Shown here: positions 45,384 to 63,895 of the stretch, piece by piece | How positions within the stretch are numbered: position 1 is the stretch's first letter | Layout of the letters: each line of letters begins with the position of its first letter | Made by a program: the position numbers and the translations under genes | Source of the DNA: Sipunculus nudus | Lineage: Eukaryota; Annelida; Sipuncula; Golfingiida; Sipunculidae | Direction of reading: 5' to 3' | Length of the DNA: 64,000 nucleotides | Assembly (NCBI GenBank): GCA_026874595.1 | Contig: CM049307.1 | Span: 53,174,370-53,238,369 of the forward strand | The notes under the pieces: model-generated | What the model was told of the DNA's origin: nothing | Database searches by the model: none | The model's input: only the letters and a program-made list of their open reading frames with translations

Positions 45384-45702
45384 ATGGTGGGTCTGGACAG
45401 TCGAGCTATATATATAGGGGTAAAACGGTCGGCTCTCTCCGCTGGCCACAAGGGTTCGATCCTCTGCGCGTCTATATATGAGAGTGCATGGGTTGCATGT
45501 ATATAGCTATAGTGCATGCATGGCCCTTCCAAGGCCGGTGGTTTCCTCCGCGGGTGCTCCGGGTTCCTCCACATCTATATAGACACTATATATGCCGAAC
45601 GCTGCCACCTGTTCCATGGATGCATGGAGAGTGCCTCGCATGCATTTAGTTATTATATATAGCTACTTGTACAATCCATGTAAATAAATAAAGTTTTTTT
45701 TA
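45384..45702 (+). mobile_element. tRNA-derived SINE, plus copy
   Basis: The head holds a pol III box B (GGTTCGATCC, 45453-45462) in a tRNA-like context (GGTCGGCT..GGCCACAAGGGTTCGATCC). The core reads CCGGTGGTTTCCTCCGCGGG then TGCTCCGGGTTCCTCC. The tail reads GTACAATCCATGTAAATAAA then an AT/T-rich end. The core and tail recur inverted at 60025-60185, which fixes the element's extent. The core resembles the conserved central domain of widespread metazoan/molluscan SINEs. TA-rich sequence has expanded inside the copy. Confidence 0.75.
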
Positions 45703-46370
45703 ATGTGCAGTCCTTTTCTTTGGAGGGGTATAATACAAACTGGAAACATCTGGATGTCGATCAAAGCTGAATTTATAGGGTGTTCACCTGTATATCGGGG
45801 ATTCATTACAATATAAAATCGGTTTAAAACTGGAATAATATATAATCTTGTTTTTCTCCTTTTGTAATTCTGGCTGCATATACATGTATAGATCGCTTGA
45901 TCATAACCGGGTATTGGGCTTGGCCATTTGATAAGATTGGTCACGCATCTTATAAGATGAGCGACCCATTTTCCGATCCGTTATTTTGGTCAGACCCCTA
46001 TATATAATATATAGAGATAGGTCAGATCGGAAGAAGGCACAACGATATGTGTACATTTATGCATATGATATGTAGTTCTTTAGCTGTTATAAAGCAATTG
46101 AATGGAGGTAAAATTATAATCTTCGGTTAATATAATATACTTCCAAAATTTTCTCATGCATTTGCATTTATATAATATATGCACCATGCACCATGCAGTA
46201 TAACTCAGATAGTTAATTTTCATTTGGTTTTCAAATACAAATCTAGGGGAGAGTGGATTAACTGAAAACTGCAATTTATTAATATTTATGAATATACATT
46301 ATTTTATAAAATATATCATGATACTATAAAATTTAGGAATATAAACCTATATGGCCAAAAACAAATTACC

Positions 46371-46372
<2 letters not shown>

Positions 46373-46438
<66 letters not shown>
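46373..46438. repeat. (TA)n microsatellite
   Basis: 66 bp of pure TA. Confidence 0.97.
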
Positions 46439-46440
<2 letters not shown>

Positions 46441-46555
46441 ACTAAAATTCTTACGCATTTGTAATCAATTAATTGATAATATTCATTCGCATTTTTATAC
46501 ATATTTACTTTATTTGAAAAACTTTTGAAAATAGTTTTAAATAAATATACAAGTA

Positions 46556-47511
46556 CAGTCCAACCTGTCTGAACGACCACCTGCACATGTGAAATCCGGG
46601 CACCTGGATATCACGACCACTAGATATCAGTCCCTTTCGAAATTGCGTTATATTATCTATAGATAAAACCTGTAAAATACGACCATCTGGCTATTACGGA
46701 TTACGGGCAGTTTTTCCTGACCAAAGTGACATATTACTTATTAACTGACCTGCCTAATGCGGGCACTCTATGTGCTACTCACTGACCAGCGCTGATCGGT
46801 CGGTTGACATGTCCATGCGTGAAGTTGCGGTCACTTGCACGGCTTTCTGTTTATTTTACTGGTGTGCGTGTGTACCGAGCTCAGACTGGTGCTTATTGGG
46901 ACCCTGAGCCTATACCCTGGGCCTGGAGCCAAAGGCAAAAACGTGACTGGCTCACACGACCCATTAATCCACAAGAATTGAGGTTCCAAAAAAATTAATC
47001 TTTGATCTGTGCCCATGTTAACTGTCTTTGATCTATTTAGTGCATTATATGAAAGGCTTTATTGCAAAGAGTGAAAAATCTGTTCCTATATATATGTTCC
47101 TAACCAGAAGTGATGTTAGAAACCAATGACGTCAGCAAACAATTTTGAATCGTTCATATGAGCACATACATCTTGTAAAAAGAACCTATATAAATATGAG
47201 TACGTAGAGTACCTCCAAATCAACTGTGTGCAAATTCATTTTATTTTTCAACACATAAAATTACACATATATACATGTACATTTGTTTGCAATTACAAAA
47301 TACATGTAACACCAAGATCGTTCCCTTTTGAAAATATGTTTTTATTTATAGTCATAAAAATGTTCTAATATGTAAATTTCCGTCATACATGTCATCTATA
47401 TTTGTGCAGTTTCTTAATGTTCAGAACCTGTCAATTACGACCATGCACCTGTCAGTTATACGACCTCTTGTGCCCTGTTCCTTGGGTGGTCGCATTAGAC
47501 AGGTTCGACTC
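46556..47511. mobile_element. Non-autonomous DNA transposon, TcMar/Tigger-like
   Basis: A 956-bp element with about 27-bp terminal inverted repeats: left CAGTCCAACCTGTCTGAACG then ACCACC; right, on the opposite strand, GAGTCGAACCTGTCTAATGC then GACCACC. Both sides are flanked by TA. Inner repeats of the end motif (CCTGTAAAATACGACCA, CCTGTCAATTACGACCA, CCTGCCTAATGCGGGCA) lie near both ends. No transposase frame. The AACCTGTCTAATxCGACCA end and TA target fit Tigger/pogo-type elements. Confidence 0.72.
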
Positions 47512-47589
47512 TAATTCAAATGCCCCTATATATTCGCGTTGAACCTACCTACATGGGAAGTGGAATGGCTGCATATATATATATATATA

Positions 47590-47779
47590 CAGAAGCGGAT
47601 CCGGGGGGGGGGGGGGGGGGGGTCCAGGGCGTCATCAGAAAGAACGCTTTTTTCAGGGCTTCAGACAAAAATTTTGCGGCCTGGACCCCCTCTTTTCCAG
47701 ACCTTGGGACCTTTTTTGGATTTTCATTAGTCCTCCTGGGTTGGACCCCCCCTTTTCCTAAATCCTGGATCCGCCCCTG
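47590..47779. mobile_element. Short inverted-repeat element with CAGxGGCGGATCC ends
   Basis: Left end CAGAAGCGGATCCGGGGGGG, right end, on the opposite strand, CAGGGGCGGATCCAGGATTT. The left arm holds a run of about 18 G. The interior (CTTCAGACAAAAATTTTGCG) is non-coding. The ends resemble hAT-type MITEs. AT-rich flanks prevent a clear target duplication. Confidence 0.65.
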
Positions 47780-47907
47780 AATTATATACGTTGTCATGAT
47801 TGGTTATGTACAGTCGTTGAATAACATGCACGCATGCATATGTTTTGAAACATGCAGGGCCGAATACAGGATTTTAGAGTATAAAGGAGGGGTCAAATAT
47901 ATAATAC

Positions 47908-48962
47908 TGCTACGGATGAGGGGAATTAGCACAAAACACAAAGTATAAGTTCCATATTATTTATTGAGATATCACTTCGTCTCATGGTACATGTGTATAG
48001 TTTCACCCTCCTTGCTTGACTAGCTAGCTGTCCAGCCGGCCCGAGCGGCCTCACCCCTTGCCTCGGTTTCAGCCCCGGATCACCTTACAGTATGACACGT
48101 AGCATTACCGGGCGCTTTAGTTGTGAGCTACACTCGAACATACACAGAAATATAATTTTATCTAAATGTTGAAATTCATGGAACAAAATAATTGTGAAAG
48201 TGTGTGATTTTTAAGTCACCCTGAACAACCTGAACTTGTTAAATAACCATAGAATATATCTATATACATGTATATATAACGGACGAAGGTCTAAATTAAA
48301 TGATTATACAGAATAATCAAGACTACGCACTGCTAAAGGGCTTTTCAATACAAACACCGACAAACTGATGTAATTAAATATATGGAGTGGGATATAGAAA
48401 CACTAACAAATCTAAACAACATACCTTAATACTAGGTATATACTAGTAGTATTACTGTCTCTTCTACGTTGATACACATTAACATATTGATAAAATGGCA
48501 TGGTTATAAAAAAAAATTTACATTTCTCATCCATCAGTATTCATCAAGCTTACTGCGTGAACAAATTAATTAAGTGCACAAACAGACTTAACAGTAAATT
48601 CGGTAGCATACAGTTGATACTATACTGCATATAAATTCAAACCTGTTCTTAAAGTAACTGCATGCTTCAATTCATTTGTAGCAAACAAAAGTAAGAAATA
48701 GATTTGTGGTATCAAACATGACCTTAAACATGAATGTAAGCCCTAAAGGTGTTAAACTAACCATGTGCTACGGATGAGGGGAATTAGCACAAAACACAAA
48801 GTATAAGTTCCATATTATTTATTGAGATATCACTTCGTCTCATGGTACATGTGTATAGTTTCACCCTCTTGGCTTGACTGGCTAGCTGTCCAGCCGGCCC
48901 GAGCGGCTTCACCCCTTGCCTCGGTTTCAGCCCCGGATCACCTTACAGTATGACACGTAGCA
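47908..48962. mobile_element. Miniature LTR-like element (TRIM-like), 197-bp direct repeats
   Basis: Near-identical 197-bp repeats at 47908-48104 and 48766-48962, each starting TGCTACGGATGAGGGGAATT and ending GACACGTAGCA, so with TG...CA borders and a 7-bp inverted end TGCTACG/CGTAGCA. They enclose 661 bp without coding capacity. They differ at about five positions. The arrangement fits a terminal-repeat retrotransposon in miniature, but I see no strong polypurine tract or matching 5-bp target duplication. The alternative is two separate short inverted-repeat elements. Confidence 0.6.
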
Positions 48963-49103
48963 TAACTGTGGTTGCCTCTTTGTTCGCGAGGGTTTCAAAT
49001 TCGCGATATTCACATAAAAAATTATCGCGAAAATAAAACCTTCATGAATAAGAGGCCACATCTGAACAGTAATTCATCTTATAGATCCTCAAAGGCTTCT
49101 CAC

Positions 49104-49104
<1 letters not shown>

Positions 49105-49186
<82 letters not shown>

Positions 49187-49235
49187 AATGAATATAAATT
49201 TATTCTGAAATAAAAGACCTCAGGCCAATGGTTCC

Positions 49236-49283
<48 letters not shown>
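49105..49283. repeat. Two long (TA)n tracts
   Basis: An 80-bp TA run (49105-49184) and a 45-bp run (49239-49283), separated by 54 bp of unique sequence. Confidence 0.97.
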
Positions 49284-49287
<4 letters not shown>

Positions 49288-49955
49288 CTAGTGGATTTAA
49301 GAATAAAAAAATATAGTTTTAGTTGTATATCGAATCAATGGCACATGCACCATTTGCCTTGTGATAATATATGTATGAACAGATATACAATTTTTATATT
49401 TAAGGAAAGGACAGAATTACAAACTGATTAAGCTTGCATGTATATATGACGAGAAACCAAGCCTCAAAAAGGCCGCGCGAGAAGCTTCCATAATTAAAAA
49501 CTGCATGGGACATATTATATCTGTATATATATATATATATGCAAATGGATTTCAGAATAGATATACATATATATGTGTATGTGTGTGAGTGTATATGTGA
49601 CTGTGTGTGTCTGCATGAGTGTGTGTGTGTGTGTGTGTTTATCGGTTCATGGGGAATTTAGTATGGATTATACAATCAGGGGTTATATATATAGAGGGAT
49701 ATTTATTTCCGTTTTTCTCTGTTTTATATTTAAAATTATGTGCATGCATTATGCAGCAGATCATGATCGGTTATTTCATGGGAATATGACCCATCTTAAG
49801 ATGGGAAATATATACATCCGACTTGTTACTGTTTTAGACCCATATCATAAATTATATAAGATCGGGAGATTGCGCGCATCTATAAACATATATTCTGAAT
49901 GTCTGAGTGATCGTATTTCGTTACGCTCTATATATCTCTGAATGAGTTAACACAG

Positions 49956-49960
<5 letters not shown>

Positions 49961-50024
<64 letters not shown>
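49961..50024. repeat. (TA)n microsatellite
   Basis: 64 bp of pure TA. Confidence 0.97.
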
Positions 50025-50025
<1 letters not shown>

Positions 50026-50643
50026 TTGAAGTATCACATCGTACATGCATATTTAAAGAACAGAAACAAGCACTGCTTAAAGACAAGCATTTTCAGTCAA
50101 CATTAAGATGAACTATATATATACATGCATGCATGCAGCGAAACTCCGAATAGGAAACTGCATGCTATAAAATACTCGCATGTATGCATGTATTAATTGT
50201 ATTATATAGGCTCCGTGAAGGTCCTTAATTCATGATATAAATACTACTTTAATGTGAACTAAAATAGATCGGCCTGTGCATGGTATATGATACTGGTATA
50301 ATATATATATATACATATATATATATATTGTTAAATTACAGTGATATATATATATATATATATATATAATGTAAGGATATAACAAATGATATTGAAAACA
50401 GCATATTTTATTATAAAGTTTGGAAATATATAGAGAAACTAATTTTCAATACTCTGTATATATGTAAGGTAAATATATACCAAAATCATTGCAAATATAA
50501 TATTTTAAAAATATATATATACTATGAGCCTCTATATGTATAAATATTCAAGTGTATATGTTTTATTCTCTGTTATGTTATAAATGCTTAGACCTGCATG
50601 CAGGGTCAAGCATGATATATGTTTATATTGGATTTTACGACCC

Positions 50644-50706
<63 letters not shown>

Positions 50707-51348
50707 AAACATATATTCTGTAGATCTTTCCAAAATGTGTAAGGTTTTGAAATGCAAATTTGACATTTTAATTTTACATTTTTACCAAGAACTCCTTGAG
50801 CATTCTTGATCTTCTTAATCCTGCATGTATAGATTTTTTTTCAACATGTATATTAAATCTGTATGTCATCTGTTAGAACAGAAACTTTACATTAAGAATT
50901 AAAAATCATGTGTTTACATTTTCCAAAAAATATGGAAAAACCATTATGATGTTTAACAAATACACATGTATATACTCTCAGAATTTTTATGCATTTATGT
51001 ATATATGTCAAAGGGAAAACAAATGAATGTGCTTGTACTTTATATATAAATTTTCCCACATGTATACATATCTTTAAAATGTGCAATAATATATATATAT
51101 ATATAATATGCAATTAAAAATACATTAAAAAATAAAATGCATATTAAAGTAATCATTCATTTCAGCTTTGTTTCAGTTCATTTCAGATTATTTTCAGCTA
51201 AATAACCTATTCCTATATATATAGCTTATATATATATTTACATGGTAACGCAAGTTAATATTTGATTTAAATATTTTAATTGCTTTACAAACCAGTAGAA
51301 TTTTGTATTTTCCTTCATAGACTGGTCTATGTTTATGTATTTATATAA

Positions 51349-51385
<37 letters not shown>

Positions 51386-51445
51386 GCAGTAATGTATGAT
51401 CATGTATAAAAAATGCCTGAAAAATTAAAGTTTAGTTCATTTTGC

Positions 51446-51482
<37 letters not shown>

Positions 51483-51881
51483 ATTACATAATGCATGTAA
51501 TGAGAGATATATAGAAGCAGGAAAGAGAGAGCTGATTGCACATTATATTAAATGCCTGCATGAATATATATACGGTAAGCATGCAAGCATATAGGCTATA
51601 AGTGAAATTATGAATTTTTTATATACAAATTATATAGTTATATTATCATATTGAAAAACCATAGAAATGTGAATAATTAAGTTCCATCCATAGGTTGTTA
51701 TTCTGCCTTTGAACAAATATGCGATTTACATTGAATAAGATTTTTTTCTTGAGTGCAAAAATATCTTGTTAATTTATTATTTTTTCATTTATTCCTCCAT
51801 CTCCTTTTCTGTATATATGCATGCTGGCTGCATGCATGGTCCCCTGTTAATAGAGGTCTCATGTGTATTGTTTTTAATGCA

Positions 51882-51884
<3 letters not shown>

Positions 51885-51952
<68 letters not shown>
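51885..51952. repeat. (TA)n microsatellite
   Basis: 68 bp of pure TA. Confidence 0.97.
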
Positions 51953-52299
51953 CTTAATTTCATGTAATTCCTTGGGCGAATCTATTCATATATATAACTT
52001 TTATACTAATAGGAAAATAATAAAACATTATCAGTAAATGAGGACATATATGTGTGTGTGTGTGTGTGCCTATTCAGCTGACAATTTTTCGTAATTTCCG
52101 TATCGTATATACACAGCGCAAATCAATATTGATTGGCCCATTCTTATATTCAGATTATATTCTAGATACCACAGCTGTACTTAATTTATGATAAATACAT
52201 GAATACCTCCTTATACAAGAGAAGCGTTGGTAACGCTTTCGCATTAAATGGGTATATTTCGAAATAAATATACCATTTGGTAATTGACCCATACAGTCA

Positions 52300-52872
52300 C
52301 GACATCACTGTCTGCGCGGGACTTCCTCGTGACAAGACGGATCTGTTTTAATAAAGGAAGGGCCACGGTTAAAATAACGGGACATTTTTATAAAATTTGG
52401 GACAATTTACCGGGTTAACTTCCGTGGATTACGAAAATTTCCGTGGATGTTCCCTTCATCTGTTTCAGTTCATATATATTAAGCTTATTTCCGAAATATA
52501 TTTTCGGTATCCCTTTTATATTTGTTGCTGTCTGGGTGACATAAGGACCAGTTTTGCCTGTAACGTACTGTGTTGAGACTGTGGTTTATCGCCCGTGGGC
52601 TATTCAGTCTTGTCACTTATTACGCCAGATTGCACCCATCAACCATTTATACCCTGCCGTTGGCCTTGACATGGAAAACTCATTATGAATCTCGGGACTC
52701 GTGACGTCACGGGCCTATTATGGGATAGAGAGGTTCTGGAGGCGTGAGGTCTTTCACATCCCGACCCCCTGCAACGCGCACTTGCCCAGGCCGAAAGAGC
52801 CTAGCGTTCTGGGTAAGCGAGACCACAGCTAGCCGTCAATGCTCCTTGTACACAAAGGTGCACGACGCAACC
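52300..52872 (+). promoter_or_regulatory. Probable promoter and 5' leader of CBX
   Basis: Base composition shifts from TA-rich to GC-richer and CpG-containing at about 52300, and the TA repeats stop. No TATA box at a clear position. The leader up to 52872 has one in-frame upstream ATG (52744). Function is inferred from position. Confidence 0.35.
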
Positions 52873-59514
<6,642 letters not shown>

Positions 59515-59689
59515 GTGAGTAAACTGGGTATCATTTTAATAAATAATTGCTCTTAGTTGATTATTTATAAAACGTATATCTCAAACGTTAATGCGTATAT
59601 GACAGACTGAAACACAAAATTTAGGCAATTTAATTTTTTAATAAAACCTGATTTCCCTGATAGACCAGATAGAATTTATTTTACCCATG

Positions 59690-60430
59690 TTTTCCGTACA
59701 TCCGTCTGTCGGGCCGTCTGACAGCCGTCCGTATGTCGGTCCCCTACCCTCTATCACGCGCATTTTCTCAACAAAAAAAAAGGTTTTACCAAAAAAAAAA
59801 CCACGAGAGAATATTTGCTATAGAATTTAAGACAGATAGGTGATACAATATAACCGCTAGGCAGCAATCATGGGTTTCCTTTCGCCAAATCATCTGAAGA
59901 ATCTTTAAAGAAATTGCCGTAAAAATACTGAAAAAATGACTTTCATCAGAAAATGTTCAGACCTATAGGAAATACAATATGCATGGGTGGCTGTGACCGT
60001 TGAATTCATTCCGTATACATTTTCTTTTTTTATAAACTTGATTTATTTTACATGGATTGTACAACTAGTTATAAAAACTAATACGAGGCACTCTCCATGG
60101 CTCGGATGCTGGCGCTTGGTAGGCGGCATAAGGGTGGAGGAAACCGGAGGACCTGGAGAAAACAACCGGCCTTGGATGGACCACTAATCTTACGATTATT
60201 CAATCAGTTTCCATGAAAAATTTCCAAAGATTTACATCCATTAGATGATGGATGATATCTAATTTCAAAGAAAGTTGAAATACAATATGGCCGCCAGGTG
60301 GCGATCATGGAATTCTTTTTGCGCATTTTCTCAAGAAATATTCAGGCAGTTACCGTGAAAATTTTACATAAGTTGATACCTGTAAAGAGATGTGCTTTAT
60401 CGAATTTAAGACACGTTTGACATCTAACAT
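59690..60430. repeat. Dispersed repeat interrupted by a SINE
   Basis: Begins with a GTCCGTCTGTC-type run (TCTGTCGGGCCGTCTGACAG). Two internal units share ACAATATGGCCGCCAGGTGG-like and TTTCTCAAG..GTTACCGTGAAAAT-like stretches, about 440 bp apart. The SINE at 60025-60185 sits between them. Confidence 0.55.
60025..60185 (-). mobile_element. tRNA-derived SINE, minus copy, 5'-truncated
   Basis: On the minus strand it matches the core and tail of the element at 45384-45702: CCGGTTGTTTTCTCC core, GGAGAGTGCCTCG, then GTACAATCCATGTAAAATAA. The tRNA-like head is missing, as expected for a truncated copy. Confidence 0.7.
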
Positions 60431-62143
60431 GGCCTATAACCAGGCATTGCGAGGCCCTATTCGAGGACATTAAGCGTCCAAATCCGTAGTATTCTTTTTT
60501 TTCATTTTATATACATATGTAGATTATGCTTTCCTTTTTCCTAAACAATATTGACGGCGCCTGTCTGTCGCTCCATCCAGTAAAAAAATGTTCGTTGAGG
60601 AAATTCTAGTCATGGGTAATGTTTAAATGTTTCAGTAAAATGGGTGCAAAAGAAAACTAGCAGTTTCCAAAATCATGTGTATTCCCGCCCGTATCCAGTC
60701 CAGAGCCGTGTCAGCCACCAAACTGTGGCTGGCTTGAACCAAACTTTGCTGACTGGCATAGATCTGGAGGTGTTGTAAATTAAATGTTTCAGGTAAAGCC
60801 ATCTGGTAAGCTTAACTGCTTATCTGTATAAGAGTAATACATTTTACTCATTATGTTTAAAACTAGGTTTTGATTATACTAAGTTTATGTTGCTGCTATT
60901 ATTGTCATCACTAGATATGTCAATAAGCAGGCTCTACTTAAACCGGAGAGCTACAATCGACTTTACAATCAGGCTTTACTACCGGACTACAAGTAGTTAA
61001 CATCAAAAGTGCCAACAAAGGCTATTCATTACTATTATTTGGTGTCATCATTTTGAGAACCGCATTATTATTCTCAGGTTGTGTTGAGCTTAATAAATTT
61101 CGGCGGCCGCCGCAAATAAAATTGACTCTGTTCGACTATGTGTTTTGGCTGGCGAGGGCGCCCGTCTCTGATCCTCCATGCGTCTGATCCACGCGCAACC
61201 TTAAGCTGTTATGAAAATGTGCTCGAAGATATGCAGTTTCAACATACCGTCATATATAGGTATATTCCAGTATTTTAAGTTTTAATCATGATTTACGAAC
61301 ATTTCGTATGCCCTTGGACTATTGGAAAATATATCAGTATATATACGAACAGCGAGATATGGGACACTGTTTAGTATTTTGTACTTTCCTGATACGTCTC
61401 CTATAGACGATTAATATTTCTTAAAATGTTTAAAAAATATTTAAAAGACGCGTGCTTAATCGAGCCATGCATGAGGAGAATTGCAAAAGAATGGTTTATT
61501 TTATCACCATATTTCTACCGTTACAACTTCATATATTTGCTGACAAGCCTTATTTAGTGACGTTCCTTTGTGATATCATGTTTTGCTTTTGGCCTAGTTA
61601 TGTTTCAGTTTAGAAAGTTAAGCGCGAATAAAAAAAAAAACAACAAAACGATCACTTTGCAACTAAATATATATGTAACGTTTCTGAAAAACCTTGTTTC
61701 GAATTAAGACACATAAGGGGATGATAGAGTACCCGGCCCTCTCTGACCCACTCCTTGAAAAAGAAGATTTCGTACATACCGGTGTCAGGAGAAATGCGGT
61801 GCACAACCAGTTATGTTAAGTAATAGTGACAGCTAGTAACACAATGAGGCGTCTCGTGTATCATAGATATTACGCGTAGGGTTATGAAGTGTGGATGTTT
61901 CCGATGGCCACCGCAAGTGTCAGCGCGAGGCGCCAGGTGGCGTGCTGTATACAATTTACGATGTTACAACAGTCTTACCAAGGTTTGACATGTTTTCGGA
62001 TAAGTACTATATTGACAGTTTCAAATAAACCTGTGAAAAAAATTTTCTCTCACATACGATACATCACATAATTGCATATCTCCGTCATCAGTCATTTAGA
62101 ACTCGGCCATGCGATTCGCACAATATGCTTTTTCGGCTAGCAA

Positions 62144-62145
<2 letters not shown>

Positions 62146-62184
<39 letters not shown>
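62146..62184. repeat. (TA)n microsatellite
   Basis: About 39 bp of TA just upstream of a candidate acceptor. Confidence 0.95.
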
Positions 62185-62186
<2 letters not shown>

Positions 62187-62509
62187 TGTGTGTATGTATG
62201 TATTTCAGGACCCAAAAAAGGCACCATGCATGTCCTTTTAAAATTTTATTTCATTTAGACAAAGACAGTTGGAATCGTCTCTTGAGATTCTCGCAAAATG
62301 ATGATTTGTTTTTGTTGTCAGAGCCCTCCAATGTAAAAAATTGATTAGAGAATAAGATAAGCACAAATAAATAATGATAGGAACAAATCAACCAGATTTT
62401 CTAGATTGATTTTAATCATTTCAAAATTAGCAGAAATAGTACGATGGAGTTATTTGAATGTATGATTGATTTCATAAATACGGTTATCCCAATAGAACTG
62501 ACCGTTGCA

Positions 62510-63895
62510 TTTTTAGCGAACCTGTGAGCTTATGCGATGGTGTGGCGTCGTCCGGCGTCCGTCGTCTGTCGTCCGTCGTCTGTACGTTTACCTATACTAT
62601 CTTGAAAACGGCAGGAGTTAGCATCACGAAATTTTATGCAAAAAATTAGTCATCTAAAAAACCCTTTCGGATTTTGCTTATTTTTTGGCCAATTGCATTT
62701 TCTTAGATTTTATAGGGAAAAAGCTGAAAAAGCTTTAAAAATCTTCTTCTCCGAAACTGTTCAGCCAAATTGTCCAATATTTCACAGAAATGATTCCTGG
62801 AATAATCTTTCTCAAATTTGTTCAAATGGTTTTAGTTCGGTGATTTTTGGCCAAGTTACAGGAAGTTGAACTTAGTCATCTGTCCCAAAAAGCATACTAA
62901 AATTACAATCTCAGAAATGGCTGGAGCTATCATCACCAAATTTTATGCCAATGTTGGTCACATGAGTCATATCTGAAATTGAGGTATAGGTGGCGCCACC
63001 TGCATCGGCCTTTTTTGTACAGGGGTCATCAGTGCCCATATCATACTGACTGCTATGGTTTCTTCTCTGAAACCATAGGGCCAATTTGTTTAATATCGCA
63101 CAGAAATGATCCTAGGGTAGTGCTTTCTGAGGTTTAGTCAAATGATCTCAGTTCAGTGACTTTTGGCCGAGTTATGGGAAGCTGAATTTAGTCATATGCC
63201 ATAACAGCCCATTTTAGCTCAGTGGCTACAAAGAACATCTTCTCAAAAACCACTGGGCCAAATTCTTAAATCTCACACATAAATTATCCTTAGATGTTGA
63301 TAATTCAAGTTTGTTCAAATGGTTATGGTTCAGTGATTTTTGGCTGAGATATGGAAAGCTTAACTTAGCCATTTTGCTGTATTTCCCCATATGAGTTATA
63401 AACCTGCAAAACGTTTTTTGACTGACGCCACTGAGGCCATTTTGTTTAATATTTTACAGGAATAATCCCCTGAATAATTCTTATAATAATTGTCTTTGAT
63501 GGTTCAAAAGAATGAATTTTGGCTGAATTATAAAGATTGAATTGAGTCATTTTACCATATATTTTAGCTGTGTGAAGCAGATACATCTAGCCTGGCGCCA
63601 GTTTATCAGCATCCGTTACATCATGCCTCTAGACATTTAGATTTCAGGTTATCTATGGATAAAATTGACAAGAATGTTTTTTAAAAGCTTTTAAAAAATG
63701 TAGATTTATGATTTTAGATATTCCTCATGCCAGGCAATGTTTACAATCACAGGTATTCAGCTCTCTGTGGGTAAATAAAGACTGCTGTACATGGATTATG
63801 AATAATTGGTATCCATACTCAACTTTATTCAAGATTTTGCCATCAGTGAGATGTATCTGTATTATAATTTTGCATTCAATATGCATCTGTAGTAA
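62510..63895 (+). repeat. Dispersed element with GCGAACCTGTGAGC end, plus copy
   Basis: Starts TTTTAGCGAACCTGTGAGCT then TATGCGATGGTGTGGCGTCG and a GTCCGTCGTCTGT run. The body has about four imperfect units of 170-320 bp sharing TTTGTTCAAATGGTT..CAGTGATTTTTGGC and a trailing AAC.TAGTCAT (near 62816, 63137, 63313, 63500). Reverse-complement relative of 23460-24766 (shared GGTGGCGCCACCTGCA-type word near 62990). Confidence 0.65.

Larger units (their letters stand above)
49285..52300. other. Gene-free alternating purine-pyrimidine stretch
   Basis: No exon found. Apart from TA tracts (50663-50704 after a CA run, 51351-51383, 51450-51478, 51885-51952) it contains a TG-rich run near 49573-49640 and 52049-52068 and scattered ATGCATGC words. 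Open frames here are products of the microsatellites. Confidence 0.65.
59515..62509 (+). other. CBX intron 5 (or 3' flank), left part
   Basis: No further family exon recognised. Holds a repeat with two related segments (near 59843 and 60281, ACAATAT..CCGC.AGG..GCGATCATGG) separated by a SINE, a TA tract at 62146-62184, and a good acceptor at 62198-62208. Confidence 0.45.

Noticed and set aside
45385-45470. A functional tRNA gene
   Set aside because: Box B is present, but the arms do not form a full cloverleaf and the sequence continues into a SINE core and tail.
49573-49941. 122-codon frame beginning with Cys/Val repeats
   Set aside because: Its start is a TG-rich microsatellite and the remainder has no domain or splice support.
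61889-62071. Short frame near a locally GC-richer patch at 61.9 kb
   Set aside because: No phase-compatible splice sites to CBX and no recognised motif.
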